A stretch of 64,000 nt of DNA from Comamonas endophytica (GTDB taxonomy: Bacteria > Pseudomonadota > Gammaproteobacteria > Burkholderiales > Burkholderiaceae_C). This document shows, in pieces, positions 27,073 through 36,527 of this stretch. Positions within the stretch are counted from its first letter, which is position 1. Every line of letters begins with the position of its first letter. The notes beneath the pieces were generated by a model, which ran no database searches, was not told the origin of the DNA, and was given only the letters and a program-made list of their open reading frames with translations. The stretch lies in the NCBI RefSeq assembly GCF_023634805.2, contig NZ_CP106882.1:434001-498000 (forward strand), given 5' to 3'. Both the position numbers and the translations under genes were made by a program.

Positions 27073-28014
27073 ATGACTTCTCTCCTCGCCTCCGGTTCCC
27101 AAGGCAGCCTTTCGATCACGGCGGTCGAGCGTGAAACCGGGCTTTCAAAAGACACATTGCGCGTCTGGGAAAAACGGTATGGCTTTCCTCGGCCCCTGCG
27201 GGACGCAGCCGACGACCGGCTCTACCCGCTTGAGCAGGTGCAGCGTCTCAAGCTCATCCGACGTCTGCTGGACGCGGGCCATCGTCCGGGTAAAGTCGCG
27301 GGCCTCAACGATGACGAACTGCAGACATTGCTGGACAAAATACCATCTTTGTCCAAGACAAATGATCAAATCGAGGGAATCCGGCCCGATCTCATACCGC
27401 TGCTCGATGCGATCGAGGCACATGACGACCAGGGATTGAGATATGCCCTCACCCACGCCCAGATGCGCATGGGACTGGCTCCGTTCGTGACCGAAGTGGT
27501 CGCCCCGCTGACGACGGCCGTGGGTGATGCGTGGGCGCAGGGCAGGTTCGAGATCTTCGAAGAGCACCTGTATACGGAGGTGATCGGCAGCGTGCTGCGG
27601 GGCTGCATTGCCCCTTTGAGCATGTCTCCCCGGCTGCATCCGCCGAAAGTACTGCTCACCACGCTGCCCCAGGAGCTGCATGGCCTGGGTCTTCTGATGG
27701 TGGAGGCACTGCTGCTGCTCGAAGGCTGCCAGTGCGTCAGCCTGGGCACGCAAACGCCGGTCATCGACATCGTGCGCGCCGCGCAGGCGCACCAGGTCGA
27801 CGCAGTGGCTCTGAGCTTCAGCAGCCTGCAAGGCCTGGCCACCGTTCAGACCAGCCTCAGGTCGCTACGCAGCGAGTTGCGTGCCGAAACCGCACTCTGG
27901 GTGGGCGGGTCCTGCCAGGCCCTGCATCAAAGGACCTGGGAGGGCATCACCGCTTTGCAGGCGCTTCAGGATGTACCTGCGCTGGTGGCGCGGTGGCGTG
28001 AGACGCACCGATAG
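27073..28014 (+). CDS. MerR-family regulator with B12-binding photoreceptor domain (LitR/CarH type)
   Basis: A 313-residue protein. The MerR DNA-binding domain is at residues 12-80 (ETGLSKDTLRVWEKRYGFPR). A helical B12-binding cap (about 105-185) and a Rossmann-type B12-binding domain (about 190-300) follow. The cap contains Trp154, then Glu164-His165: the W-x9-EH signature of CarH/LitR photoreceptors that bind adenosylcobalamin and release DNA in light. The lower-ligand loop is QELHGLG with His203. It should repress light-inducible genes in the dark. Target genes are not certain; the palindromes upstream and one inside the gene point to autoregulation. Confidence 0.9.
   Translation: MTSLLASGSQGSLSITAVERETGLSKDTLRVWEKRYGFPRPLRDAADDRLYPLEQVQRLKLIRRLLDAGHRPGKVAGLNDDELQTLLDKIPSLSKTNDQIEGIRPDLIPLLDAIEAHDDQGLRYALTHAQMRMGLAPFVTEVVAPLTTAVGDAWAQGRFEIFEEHLYTEVIGSVLRGCIAPLSMSPRLHPPKVLLTTLPQELHGLGLLMVEALLLLEGCQCVSLGTQTPVIDIVRAAQAHQVDAVALSFSSLQGLATVQTSLRSLRSELRAETALWVGGSCQALHQRTWEGITALQALQDVPALVARWRETHR
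27348..27362. promoter_or_regulatory. Intragenic copy of the TTTGTC/GACAAA repeat
   Basis: TTTGTCCAAGACAAA is a perfect inverted repeat (6-bp arms, 3-bp spacer) inside the linker-coding part of the MerR gene, encoding residues around SLSKTND. Its arms are those of site 1 upstream. It could be a downstream operator, or it may be a coding coincidence. Confidence 0.45.
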
Positions 28015-28073
28015 AACGCACTGCGCCGGTCTGCCAGCGAAGCGATCGACCAGCGTCCCGGCCAGCCGATCGC

Positions 28074-29609
28074 TTACGCCCCCGCCTGTTCCAGCTTGAA
28101 CACGCTCACGGCCGTGGACAGTCCAACCGCCTGGTTGCTGAGCAACTGCGCCGCGGCCACCGATTCCTCGACCAGCGCCGCGTTCTGCTGAGTGGCCTGG
28201 TCCATGTGGGCCACCGACTGGTTGATCTGGGCGATGCCCGCGCCCTGCTCGCTGCTGGCCGCGCTGATCTCGCCCACCATCTCGGTCACGCGCTGGACGC
28301 TGGTGACGACTTCGCGCATGGTCACGCCCGCCTGCTCGACCAGGGTGGTGCCGGAGCCGACCTTGGCCACCGAGTCGTCGATCAGTGTCTTGATCTCCTT
28401 GGCGGCGGCGGCCGAGCGCTGGGCCAGGCTGCGTACTTCGCTGGCGACCACCGCGAAGCCGCGGCCCTGGTCGCCGGCGCGTGCCGCTTCCACCGCGGCG
28501 TTCAGCGCCAGGATGTTGGTCTGGAAGGCGATGCCGTCGATGACGCTGATGATGTCGACGATCTTGCGCGACGAGGCGTTGATCGAGCCCATGGTGTCCA
28601 CCACCTGGTCGACCACGGCGCCACCCTTCACGGCGATGCCCGAAGCCGACAGCGCCAGCTGGTTGACCTGCTGGGCGTTCTGCGCGTTCTGCTGCACGGT
28701 CGAGGTCAGCTCCTCCATGGCGCTGGCGGTCTCCTGCAGGGCGCCGGCCTGGGCCTCGGTGCGGTTGGCCAGGTTGTGGTTGCCGGTGGCGATCTCGGCC
28801 GAGGCGGTGGTGATGGTGTCGGTGCTGGCGCGCACCTGGGCCACCATGCGCGCCAGGTTGTCGCGCATGGTCTGGATGGCGAACAGCAGGCTGGTGCGGT
28901 CCTTGGGGTCTGTGGCCACCTGCACCGTGAGGTCGCCGCCTGCGATCCGCGTCACGATGTCGGCTGCGTACTGCGGCTCCCCGCCCAGCTGCCGCACCAC
29001 CGCGCGCAACATGCTCCATGCCATGCCGGCAATCACCAGCATCAGCATGCCGCCGATGGCCAGCAGTATCGCGGTGTTGTGCCAGAAGGCGTCGTCGATG
29101 TCGTCGATGTAATCGCCAAAGCCGATGGTCCAGTCCCACGGAGCGAACTTGACCACGGCATAAAGCTTGTCGACCTCCTCCTTGGCGCCAGGCCGCGTGC
29201 CCTTGGCCACCACGGTGCCGATGGCCTTGCCCTCCAGCGCCGCGCGGTAGCGCACGCCGGCTTCCTTGCCGCCCTTGGCATCGACGATGCCGACCCGCTT
29301 GGGGTTGGGATGCACATAGTTCACGTCATTGGTGAAACCACGCACGAAGAAATACTGATCGCCCTTGATGAAGCTGCCGATGATGCGCTTGCCCTCTTCC
29401 TGGGCGTCGGCACGGCTCATCTTGCCGCTCTGCTCCTGCTTGTGCAGGTTCTCCAGGGCAGCATGGGCCAGGGTGACCAGCCTGGAGAGCTGGGCCGTGC
29501 GCTCCTGCATCATGGACTGGCGCAGGGTTGACAGCGAAACGGCGGCAAGCACCGCCATGCTCAGAAGTGCGACGCTGCATAGCAGCACTATTCGGGTCTG
29601 TAGTTTCAT
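28074..29609 (-). CDS. Methyl-accepting chemotaxis protein with single Cache sensor
   Basis: A 511-residue chemoreceptor. Transmembrane helix 1 (about 8-29) is followed by a periplasmic sCache_2 domain (about 35-185) with [20 protein letters not shown], a [14 protein letters not shown] loop and [15 protein letters not shown], all typical of this small-molecule-binding fold. Transmembrane helix 2 lies near 190-212. The signalling domain carries [20 protein letters not shown] and ends in FKLEQAGA. sCache_2 receptors often bind short carboxylates, which would suit this window's carboxylate genes, but that is inference. Confidence 0.93.
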   Translation of the reverse strand: MKLQTRIVLLCSVALLSMAVLAAVSLSTLRQSMMQERTAQLSRLVTLAHAALENLHKQEQSGKMSRADAQEEGKRIIGSFIKGDQYFFVRGFTNDVNYVHPNPKRVGIVDAKGGKEAGVRYRAALEGKAIGTVVAKGTRPGAKEEVDKLYAVVKFAPWDWTIGFGDYIDDIDDAFWHNTAILLAIGGMLMLVIAGMAWSMLRAVVRQLGGEPQYAADIVTRIAGGDLTVQVATDPKDRTSLLFAIQTMRDNLARMVAQVRASTDTITTASAEIATGNHNLANRTEAQAGALQETASAMEELTSTVQQNAQNAQQVNQLALSASGIAVKGGAVVDQVVDTMGSINASSRKIVDIISVIDGIAFQTNILALNAAVEAARAGDQGRGFAVVASEVRSLAQRSAAAAKEIKTLIDDSVAKVGSGTTLVEQAGVTMREVVTSVQRVTEMVGEISAASSEQGAGIAQINQSVAHMDQATQQNAALVEESVAAAQLLSNQAVGLSTAVSVFKLEQAGA

Positions 29610-29798
29610 GCAAAGCCTTCGAAAAAGCTGTTATCGGCCGGCGGCCGTGAAACTGCAGCGTTAAGTGTCGTGTAGGCGTCATAACAGGCGAAACTCGGCG
29701 AGGCCATGGAACCGGGCCTGGGGCCAAGGCAGCGGATCAGCTGTTCAGGGCTGTAGCCCAAGCATCCCACCTGGAGACAGGCCTATCCTGACGAGAGA

Positions 29799-29814
29799 CT
29801 GTATAAAGAAACAG
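29799..29814. promoter_or_regulatory. LexA-type SOS box
   Basis: CTGTATAAAGAAACAG fits the CTGT-N8-ACAG LexA consensus exactly, with the favoured AT-rich interior. It lies 38 bp before the ATG of the next gene. A TACAAT -10-like hexamer follows immediately at 29815-29820, so LexA bound here would cover the promoter. Confidence 0.72.
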
Positions 29815-29851
29815 TACAATCTGTTCTTGCCAGCTTCAAACAAGTCCAGAC

Positions 29852-30343
29852 ATGTCAGCAGAACCCGAGCACGAAGACGTCTCCATCTTCGAAGACCGCC
29901 TTTGGCACCACAAGGGCTGGGAAGCCCGCGTCATCAAGAACGAAGACGACGATGGCTGGGCCGTGGCGATGACCCAGGACGGCCAGGCGGAACCCGCTCT
30001 GGTCGGCCCATGGACCATGGGCCGCGACAAGAAGAGCCCCAAGCCGCTGGATATGTCGGCCTTCAACACGCTGGTGAAGACCGCCAGTGAAGTCATTCGC
30101 CGCAATGAGCAGCACCAGGCGGCGCTGTTGCACAAGGCCATCGAGATCGAACATCGCGGATTGCGTGTGACGGTGGCGCTCGATATCGAGCCCGATGAGG
30201 AAAACCCCTCCGCCACGCTCACCGCCACCGCGACGGACGGCAGCCAGTTGGCCAGAATTGGAGTCCGGCCGGACCATAGCCTCACCCGTGCGTCCGCGCA
30301 GCGCTGGGCAGACGCAGGCTACCCGCGTGTCCGCGAGGACTAG
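29852..30343 (+). CDS. Conserved hypothetical protein, candidate SOS-regulated gene
   Basis: A 163-residue, acidic, soluble protein with no signal peptide or membrane segment and no family I recognise. The N-terminal third (FEDRLWHHKGWEARVIKN, then EDDDGWAVAMTQDGQ and GPWTMGRDKK) looks like a compact alpha/beta unit. The middle (residues 70-100) is helical and charged, and the C-terminal part is strand-rich. The ATG at 29852 follows a CTGT-N8-ACAG box by 38 bp. It is monocistronic, next to a chemoreceptor on the other strand. Induction by DNA damage is predicted only from the operator. Confidence 0.75.
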   Translation: MSAEPEHEDVSIFEDRLWHHKGWEARVIKNEDDDGWAVAMTQDGQAEPALVGPWTMGRDKKSPKPLDMSAFNTLVKTASEVIRRNEQHQAALLHKAIEIEHRGLRVTVALDIEPDEENPSATLTATATDGSQLARIGVRPDHSLTRASAQRWADAGYPRVRED

Positions 30344-30552
30344 CATCGCAGCAAGGGCCTTGGCTTCGGCCGTTCATGGCGTCTTGTTCGAGCGCCTCGA
30401 AGCAGCCAGGCTGGTGAAGCCTGCGCGCCCTCACGATGCGGCCGATGCCGGCCGCAGCCGTGTATAACGCGGCGGTGCACTGGCTGGGCAGGAATTCCCA
30501 TGCCGGCGGCAGCAGCGACTACAACGAAGATGGATACCCAGCAAAGGTACGT

Positions 30553-31089
30553 ATGCGCATCGAACCAGCAAAACCAGCCCCGATCATTCCGCCAGATTCG
30601 ACATCGCGATGTGTGGACGGCAAGGGATTCACCGAACCATCCATTTCCCGCGAGAAAAAGCGCGGCAGGCTGGCCGCCCGATGGGGGTTGGCACTGGCCC
30701 TCATCAGCGGCGGCATCGCGCCAGCGTTCGCGGCAGACCTGCAGCTGAACATCGACAACGTGCCCACGGTGCCGAGCCGCATGTATGTGGCGCTCTATGA
30801 CAGCGCCGAATCCATGAAGGCGAACAAGCCGCTGGCCACCAGGATCGTCGATGTGACCGGCAATCAGACCGTCGTGGTTTTTCCAGCGCTTGCCACCGGC
30901 ACCTACGCGTTCGTGGCCTTTGCCGACGAGAACTCCAACGGAGAACTCGACACCAATTTCATCGGCATTCCCACCGAGCGCTATGGCTTCTCCAACAATG
31001 CCATGGGATTGATGGGCCCGCCGGGTTTCGATGCGGCGTCGGTACGGGTCGAACATGAGCCGAAGACCATCAGCATCAAGCTGCGCTAG
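30553..31089 (+). CDS. DUF2141 family exported protein
   Basis: A 178-residue protein whose last 130 residues form a DUF2141 beta-sandwich (NVPTVPSRMYVALYDSAESM, FADENSNGELDTNFIGIPTE, GFSNNAMG). The family is periplasmic or outer-membrane-associated with no settled function. I chose the ATG at 30553, with AAAGG 7-10 bp upstream. The N-terminal 45 residues are polar, and a signal-like stretch RLAARWGLALALISGGIAPA follows, ending AFA-ADL. The signal is therefore unusually far from the start. A later start cannot be ruled out, but no ATG lies close to it. Confidence 0.76.
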   Translation: MRIEPAKPAPIIPPDSTSRCVDGKGFTEPSISREKKRGRLAARWGLALALISGGIAPAFAADLQLNIDNVPTVPSRMYVALYDSAESMKANKPLATRIVDVTGNQTVVVFPALATGTYAFVAFADENSNGELDTNFIGIPTERYGFSNNAMGLMGPPGFDAASVRVEHEPKTISIKLR

Positions 31090-31247
31090 GCGCGCAGGGA
31101 TACCGCGCCGTGTTCGAGCGCATGAGCGGGGTGCATGGATTCCCGGGGCAGAACTGCTGCCGGGGCGCGGCCTGCGGCATGCATGACATGCCATGCCAAT
31201 CCTGCTGAGAGCTGGATGCCCATACCAACCACCCACCGCGCCCCAGC

Positions 31248-32540
<1,293 letters not shown>

Positions 32541-32710
32541 TCGCTGGACGGAACCAGGGAGTGCCTTGCGTGCTTGCAGGATTGCGGTCGCGCAGACATG
32601 GGATCTCACGGACAACCCCGTCTATATGGTGGTCGGCTTCTCCCACCTCGGCATCGGCCGGCATGCCGCCGATTTCTTCTCGGAGCTCGGTCTGCAGGTG
32701 TTCCCTTGCG

Positions 32711-32875
32711 TTACGGCGTGGTCTTTTTCTCTCCGTGCCTCAGGGGGCCGGTCGGCGAGCCGTTGCCCTTGTCTGCGGACTTCTTCACCGCATCCTCTCC
32801 GGCGCTGGACTTCGAATGGGTGCTCTTCGTCGAATGGGCTTTGCCGCCCTTGGAGTCTTTGGTCGATTGAGGCAT
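32711..32875 (-). CDS. 54-residue lysine/serine-rich small protein
   Basis: A short reading frame starting at the ATG 32873-32875 and ending TAA at 32711-32713. The translation is very polar: 10 Lys, 10 Ser and repeated Lys-Ser-Thr-His blocks (KAHSTKSTHSKSSAG near residues 12-26), without hydrophobic segments. A strong Shine-Dalgarno, AAGGAAG, is centred about 8 bp upstream, which is the main support. The composition resembles small, intrinsically disordered, nucleic-acid-binding or stress proteins, but no family is recognised. It lies downstream of arsB on the opposite strand and upstream of the methyltransferase on the same strand. Confidence 0.55.
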   Translation of the reverse strand: MPQSTKDSKGGKAHSTKSTHSKSSAGEDAVKKSADKGNGSPTGPLRHGEKKTTP

Positions 32876-33016
32876 ATGGCTTCCTTGTGCGCTGCGGATT
32901 CAGCCACTCCAATTTCGAGGAACCTGCCCGCCGGCGATGTAGGACTCGAGGATGTGATCCGGCAGGCCCTGCGCGCATGGCTCGGGGTTGACGCCGAGCG
33001 GTTCAAAAGCCGCTGT

Positions 33017-33643
33017 TCAGCGCCTGCGCCATGCGCTTGCCAGCCAGGGCTGCTGCTCCATAGGCAGGCCCGCTGGGCGGTAGAAATGCTCCAGTTCCTC
33101 GAAACCGGCGGCCGTCATGAAGGCGCGCCAGGTCGGCCAGTCGTGGAACGCGCCATAGCGCTCGCCGTTCCAGCCCTCCTGGCCATTGCCGCGCGGGTTC
33201 GAGCTGAACAGCACGCCGGCCGGCCGCAGGCAGGCGTGCAGCTGCCGCAGCACCCGAGGCAGCACCTGGCTGGGCACATGGAACAGCACGGCATTGGCAA
33301 ACACGCCGTCGAAGCGCTGCGCGGGCAGGTCAAGCTGCAGAAAGCTCTGCTCCAGTACCTCGCAGCCGCTGTGGGCACGTGCCATCGCCGCCAGGTTGTG
33401 CGCGCCCTCCAGGCCCATGGGCCGGTGGCCCAGCGCCTTGAAGGTGCGCAGGTCGCGCCCCGGGCCGCAGCCGAAATCCAGCAGGTCGAAGGGCGGTGGC
33501 ACGGCGATGTGCCTGAGCAGCGCCGCGACGTTCTGGCTGACGTCGTGGTCGCGCGTGCCTTCCCAGAAGCTTTGGGCGTTGTGCTCATAGTGCGCCAGGG
33601 TGCGCGCGGCGATTTGCCGCAGGTCTTCGGAGCTCTCGGTCAT
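33017..33643 (-). CDS. Class I SAM-dependent methyltransferase
   Basis: A 208-residue soluble enzyme. Motif I of the SAM-binding Rossmann fold is LLDFGCGPGRDLRTF (about residues 54-68), with an acidic residue at the end of strand 2 (GLEGAHNL) and a post-motif NAVLFHVP near 118. It resembles UbiE/Tam-type small-molecule methyltransferases. The substrate is unknown. The C-terminal end ERYGAFHDWPTWRAFMTAAG is typical of a subgroup found in proteobacteria. No partner genes are adjacent apart from the small lysine-rich gene upstream. Confidence 0.86.
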   Translation of the reverse strand: MTESSEDLRQIAARTLAHYEHNAQSFWEGTRDHDVSQNVAALLRHIAVPPPFDLLDFGCGPGRDLRTFKALGHRPMGLEGAHNLAAMARAHSGCEVLEQSFLQLDLPAQRFDGVFANAVLFHVPSQVLPRVLRQLHACLRPAGVLFSSNPRGNGQEGWNGERYGAFHDWPTWRAFMTAAGFEELEHFYRPAGLPMEQQPWLASAWRRR

Positions 33644-33759
33644 GCCGCATCATTGCACAGGAAGCGGTAGCGCAAGCCATATGCCCCGCCAGGCAGGCCC
33701 TGCCTTCATGGCATCCCGTGAGCGGATGCGCCCGGGACGCGATGCGCGGGCACGCTCCG

Positions 33760-34587
33760 CTAGCGAAACCGCACCGCAAGGCGCGACAGCGGCGAGGAAA
33801 AGCGCGCCTCCCAGCTCTCTCCTGCCGCCACCGGCCAGGCATCCGTCCAGGTCCCCGTGGTCACGACATCGCCGGCCTGCAAGGCGGGCGCGCCGGGACA
33901 GCTGCGCAGTTCGCGGACGAAATGCAGCAGCGCGTGCAGCGGGCCATCGAGCACGGCAGCGCCTGTGCCGCTGTCGATGCCGCGCCCGTCCTTCACCAGC
34001 TCCACCTGCGCTTCGGACAGAAGCTTCTCGAGCGCCGCCCCGTCGGCCGCCAGCGCCCGCACCGGAATCCGTGGTCCGACCAGAAGACGCGCATGCAGCC
34101 CGCCATCCGCCACCGGATCGCTGGCGCTGGCAAAGCGCCAGTCGGGCTGATGGGACTGCACGATCTCGATGCCCGGCGCCACCCATTCGATGCTCTCGAA
34201 CAGGGCCTGGATGCTCAGGTCCTGAGGCGGCGCCGAGCGCAGGCAGACGACCGCTTCGGGCTCGATGCGCGGCTCCATCGTCCCCCCCAGGTCAAGCGTG
34301 CCCTCGCCCGCGCAAAAAACCAGCGTGCTGTCATAGATGCTTCCCCAGATCGGCGCGAACACCTGGTAGCGGCTCCAGATGCCCCGGTTGGTGAAGCCGA
34401 TCTTGAAGCCGCGCGGCTGCTCGCCGCGGGCGACGCGCAGGGCGCGCACTTCGAGCTGCCGTTGATAGGCTGCCGCCAGGCTCAGATCCGTCGGGCCGGG
34501 CCAGTAGCTGGCTTCGTCGCTGTGGCGCAGAAGCCGGGACGGCTGCTGCCAATCCGCGGGCGATGGAAGGGCGGAAGAAGAATTCAT
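33760..34587 (-). CDS. 2-keto-4-pentenoate hydratase family protein (MhpD type)
   Basis: A 275-residue protein of the 2-oxopent-4-enoate hydratase/oxalocrotonate decarboxylase family. The conserved GFKIGFTNRGIW (substrate/metal loop), MEPRIEPEAVVCL (metal-binding glutamates) and a C-terminal GDVVTTGTWTDAWPV are present. It would hydrate 2-hydroxypentadienoates from meta-cleavage of aromatics, needing Mg2+ or Mn2+. I chose the ATG at 34587 (MNSSSALPSP) with AAAGG upstream; the longer frame reads a different gene's sequence. No other meta-pathway gene is present, so the substrate may differ. Confidence 0.84.
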   Translation of the reverse strand: MNSSSALPSPADWQQPSRLLRHSDEASYWPGPTDLSLAAAYQRQLEVRALRVARGEQPRGFKIGFTNRGIWSRYQVFAPIWGSIYDSTLVFCAGEGTLDLGGTMEPRIEPEAVVCLRSAPPQDLSIQALFESIEWVAPGIEIVQSHQPDWRFASASDPVADGGLHARLLVGPRIPVRALAADGAALEKLLSEAQVELVKDGRGIDSGTGAAVLDGPLHALLHFVRELRSCPGAPALQAGDVVTTGTWTDAWPVAAGESWEARFSSPLSRLAVRFR

Positions 34588-34648
34588 GGCGGGCCTTTGC
34601 TGTGGATGACCGAGGGTATCCGATGCCTGGAAGCCCCGGCGGGATCCA

Positions 34649-34912
34649 TCACGGCAAGCGCAGGTCCATGCCGAGCATGCTGGCAAGCCCGAAGGTGGCG
34701 AGCCCCAGGCCCAGGATCGCCAGCATGAAGATGCCAGCCACCTTGCCCCCCGCGCGCAGCACCGTGCGCCGGTCCGCTCCTTTGTTGCCTTGGTCGTAAT
34801 GCCACTTGACGGCAAAGAACATGCATGTGGCCAGAATGAGCACCTTGAAGGCGACGAAGATTACCGGGACCCAATCGATCATTTCGAGAATTTCCAACCT
34901 GTGACTTGACAT
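34649..34912 (-). CDS. Small two-helix membrane protein, unknown function
   Basis: An 87-residue protein with two membrane helices (about 14-34 and 56-78), separated by a basic loop (KWHYDQGNKGADRRT). It looks like conserved hypothetical proteins of beta-proteobacteria that begin close to MIDWVPVIFVAFKVLIL. An alternative start at the ATG 34882 (residue 11) would begin right before the first helix and has GGAA upstream; both are possible. It sits 61 bp from the hydratase on the same strand and may be cotranscribed. Function is unknown. Confidence 0.6.
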   Translation of the reverse strand: MSSHRLEILEMIDWVPVIFVAFKVLILATCMFFAVKWHYDQGNKGADRRTVLRAGGKVAGIFMLAILGLGLATFGLASMLGMDLRLP

Positions 34913-35056
34913 TGTCCATCGTGAGGAGCACGACCCTGCACGAGAGCGGCGAAACGTAAGCGGCTGCCATGCATGGATGGTGCTGCTGCCGGTTCGGGGA
35001 CATACTACTTAAAAGCAATTTCCATACATCAAGCCCAAAAACTGCGGTCGAAAACC

Positions 35057-36439
35057 ATGCAAGATGAGCATTTGCCTACCTGGCTGTCGCGATTGTCCGT
35101 GCGGGGCGGACCACGCTTCCTGCAGATCGCGGATGCGTTGCAGGCGGCGGTGGCGAACGGATCGCTGCGGCCGGGGGACCGACTGCCTGCGCAGCGCCAG
35201 CTGGCAGCGCAGCTGGACCTCGACCTGACGACCATCACGCGCGCCTACGATGAGGCCCGACGCCGCCACCTGCTGGAGGGCCGCGGCGCCCGCGGCACCT
35301 ATGTCGCGGCGCCCAAGGTCGAATTGACCTCGGTCCTCGACCTGGGCATGAACACGCCGCCGCCGCCCGACGGCGTGGATTTCGACGATCTGTTGAAACA
35401 GGGAGTGTCCCAGGTATTGATGCGGGCAGATGCCCACCTGCTGATGACCTACCACCTGGGCGGGGGCAGCGACTCCGACCGCAAGGCGGGAGCCAGATGG
35501 CTCGAGCCGATGTTTGGCGCCCTGGATCATCGGGAGGTGGTCGTCTGTCCGGGTGCGCAGGCGGCGATTGCCGCGTTGATCCTTGCATTGACGGAGCCTG
35601 GCGACGTGATCCTGGCGGAGCCTGCCACCTATCCCGGCCTGCTTGCCGCAGCGGCCCAGTTCGGCCGGCGCAGCGTTGCGGTGGAAGCGGACGCGCACGG
35701 GATGGTGCCCGAGGCGCTCGAGCAAGCCTGCCGCCAGCACCAGCCCGGGCTCGTCTACCTCAATCCGACATTGCAGAACCCGACCGCGGTCACCATCGGA
35801 GAACGCCGGCGCAAGGAGCTCGCCGGCGTCGCGCAACGCTGCAATGCACGCATCGTCGAGGACGATCCCTACTGGCTGCTTGCCGAGGCCCCGCCCCCAC
35901 CCATTGCCACGCTGGCGCCGGAACGCGTGTATTACATCTCGACGCTGTCGAAATGCCTGACGCCCGGCCTGCGTGTCGCCTTCGTGCTGATGCGCGAGCC
36001 GCACGAACGCGAACGTTTCCTGGCCGCGCTGCGATCGTTTGCGCTGATGGCCGCGCCCTTGACGGCCGCACTGGCCACGCAGTGGATCTTCGATGGCTCG
36101 GCCGGCGCTTTGATGGAGGGCGTGCGCAAGGAGGCGCGCCTGCGCCACCGCATGGCCCGGGATATCCTGGCGGGGCGCTACAGCGGCGCTGGCGACGGCC
36201 TGCATGCATGGCTCGAGTTGCCGGGGTACTGGAATTCCTCGCAGCTCGCGCGCGCAGCCGGCAGCGAGGGCATAGCCGTCACGCCGGCGCAGGCGTTCGC
36301 CAACGGCAGCGCATCGGTGAATGCCATCCGGATCTCCCTGGGCAGCATCAAGGACCGCGCACGCCTGCAGGCGGGTCTGCAACGGCTGTCCCATCTGCTG
36401 GCGCGGCGGCCCGAGCCGTTCGGCGCCGCGGTGGTTTAA
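35057..36439 (+). CDS. MocR/GntR-type regulator with aminotransferase domain
   Basis: A 460-residue protein. A GntR winged helix at residues 10-80 (RPGDRLPAQRQLAAQLDLDL) is fused to a fold-type I aminotransferase-like domain (about 105-455). The PLP lysine is in ISTLSKCLTPGLRVAF, and the YLNPTLQNPTAVTIG and EDDPYW motifs bind PLP. MocR proteins are regulators rather than enzymes, often controlling PLP or amino-acid genes. I chose the ATG at 35057 (MQDEHLPTWLSR), matching usual starts. It is separated from the next gene by less than 100 bp, so it may control that gene. Confidence 0.9.
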   Translation: MQDEHLPTWLSRLSVRGGPRFLQIADALQAAVANGSLRPGDRLPAQRQLAAQLDLDLTTITRAYDEARRRHLLEGRGARGTYVAAPKVELTSVLDLGMNTPPPPDGVDFDDLLKQGVSQVLMRADAHLLMTYHLGGGSDSDRKAGARWLEPMFGALDHREVVVCPGAQAAIAALILALTEPGDVILAEPATYPGLLAAAAQFGRRSVAVEADAHGMVPEALEQACRQHQPGLVYLNPTLQNPTAVTIGERRRKELAGVAQRCNARIVEDDPYWLLAEAPPPPIATLAPERVYYISTLSKCLTPGLRVAFVLMREPHERERFLAALRSFALMAAPLTAALATQWIFDGSAGALMEGVRKEARLRHRMARDILAGRYSGAGDGLHAWLELPGYWNSSQLARAAGSEGIAVTPAQAFANGSASVNAIRISLGSIKDRARLQAGLQRLSHLLARRPEPFGAAVV

Positions 36440-36527
36440 CCTGTGCATCCTCCAGCAGTTCTCCCGATGCGGTCGCACAGGGGTTTGCTGCCGCGCCCCT
36501 GCCGTCCAAAAAACCCAAGGAGATGAC

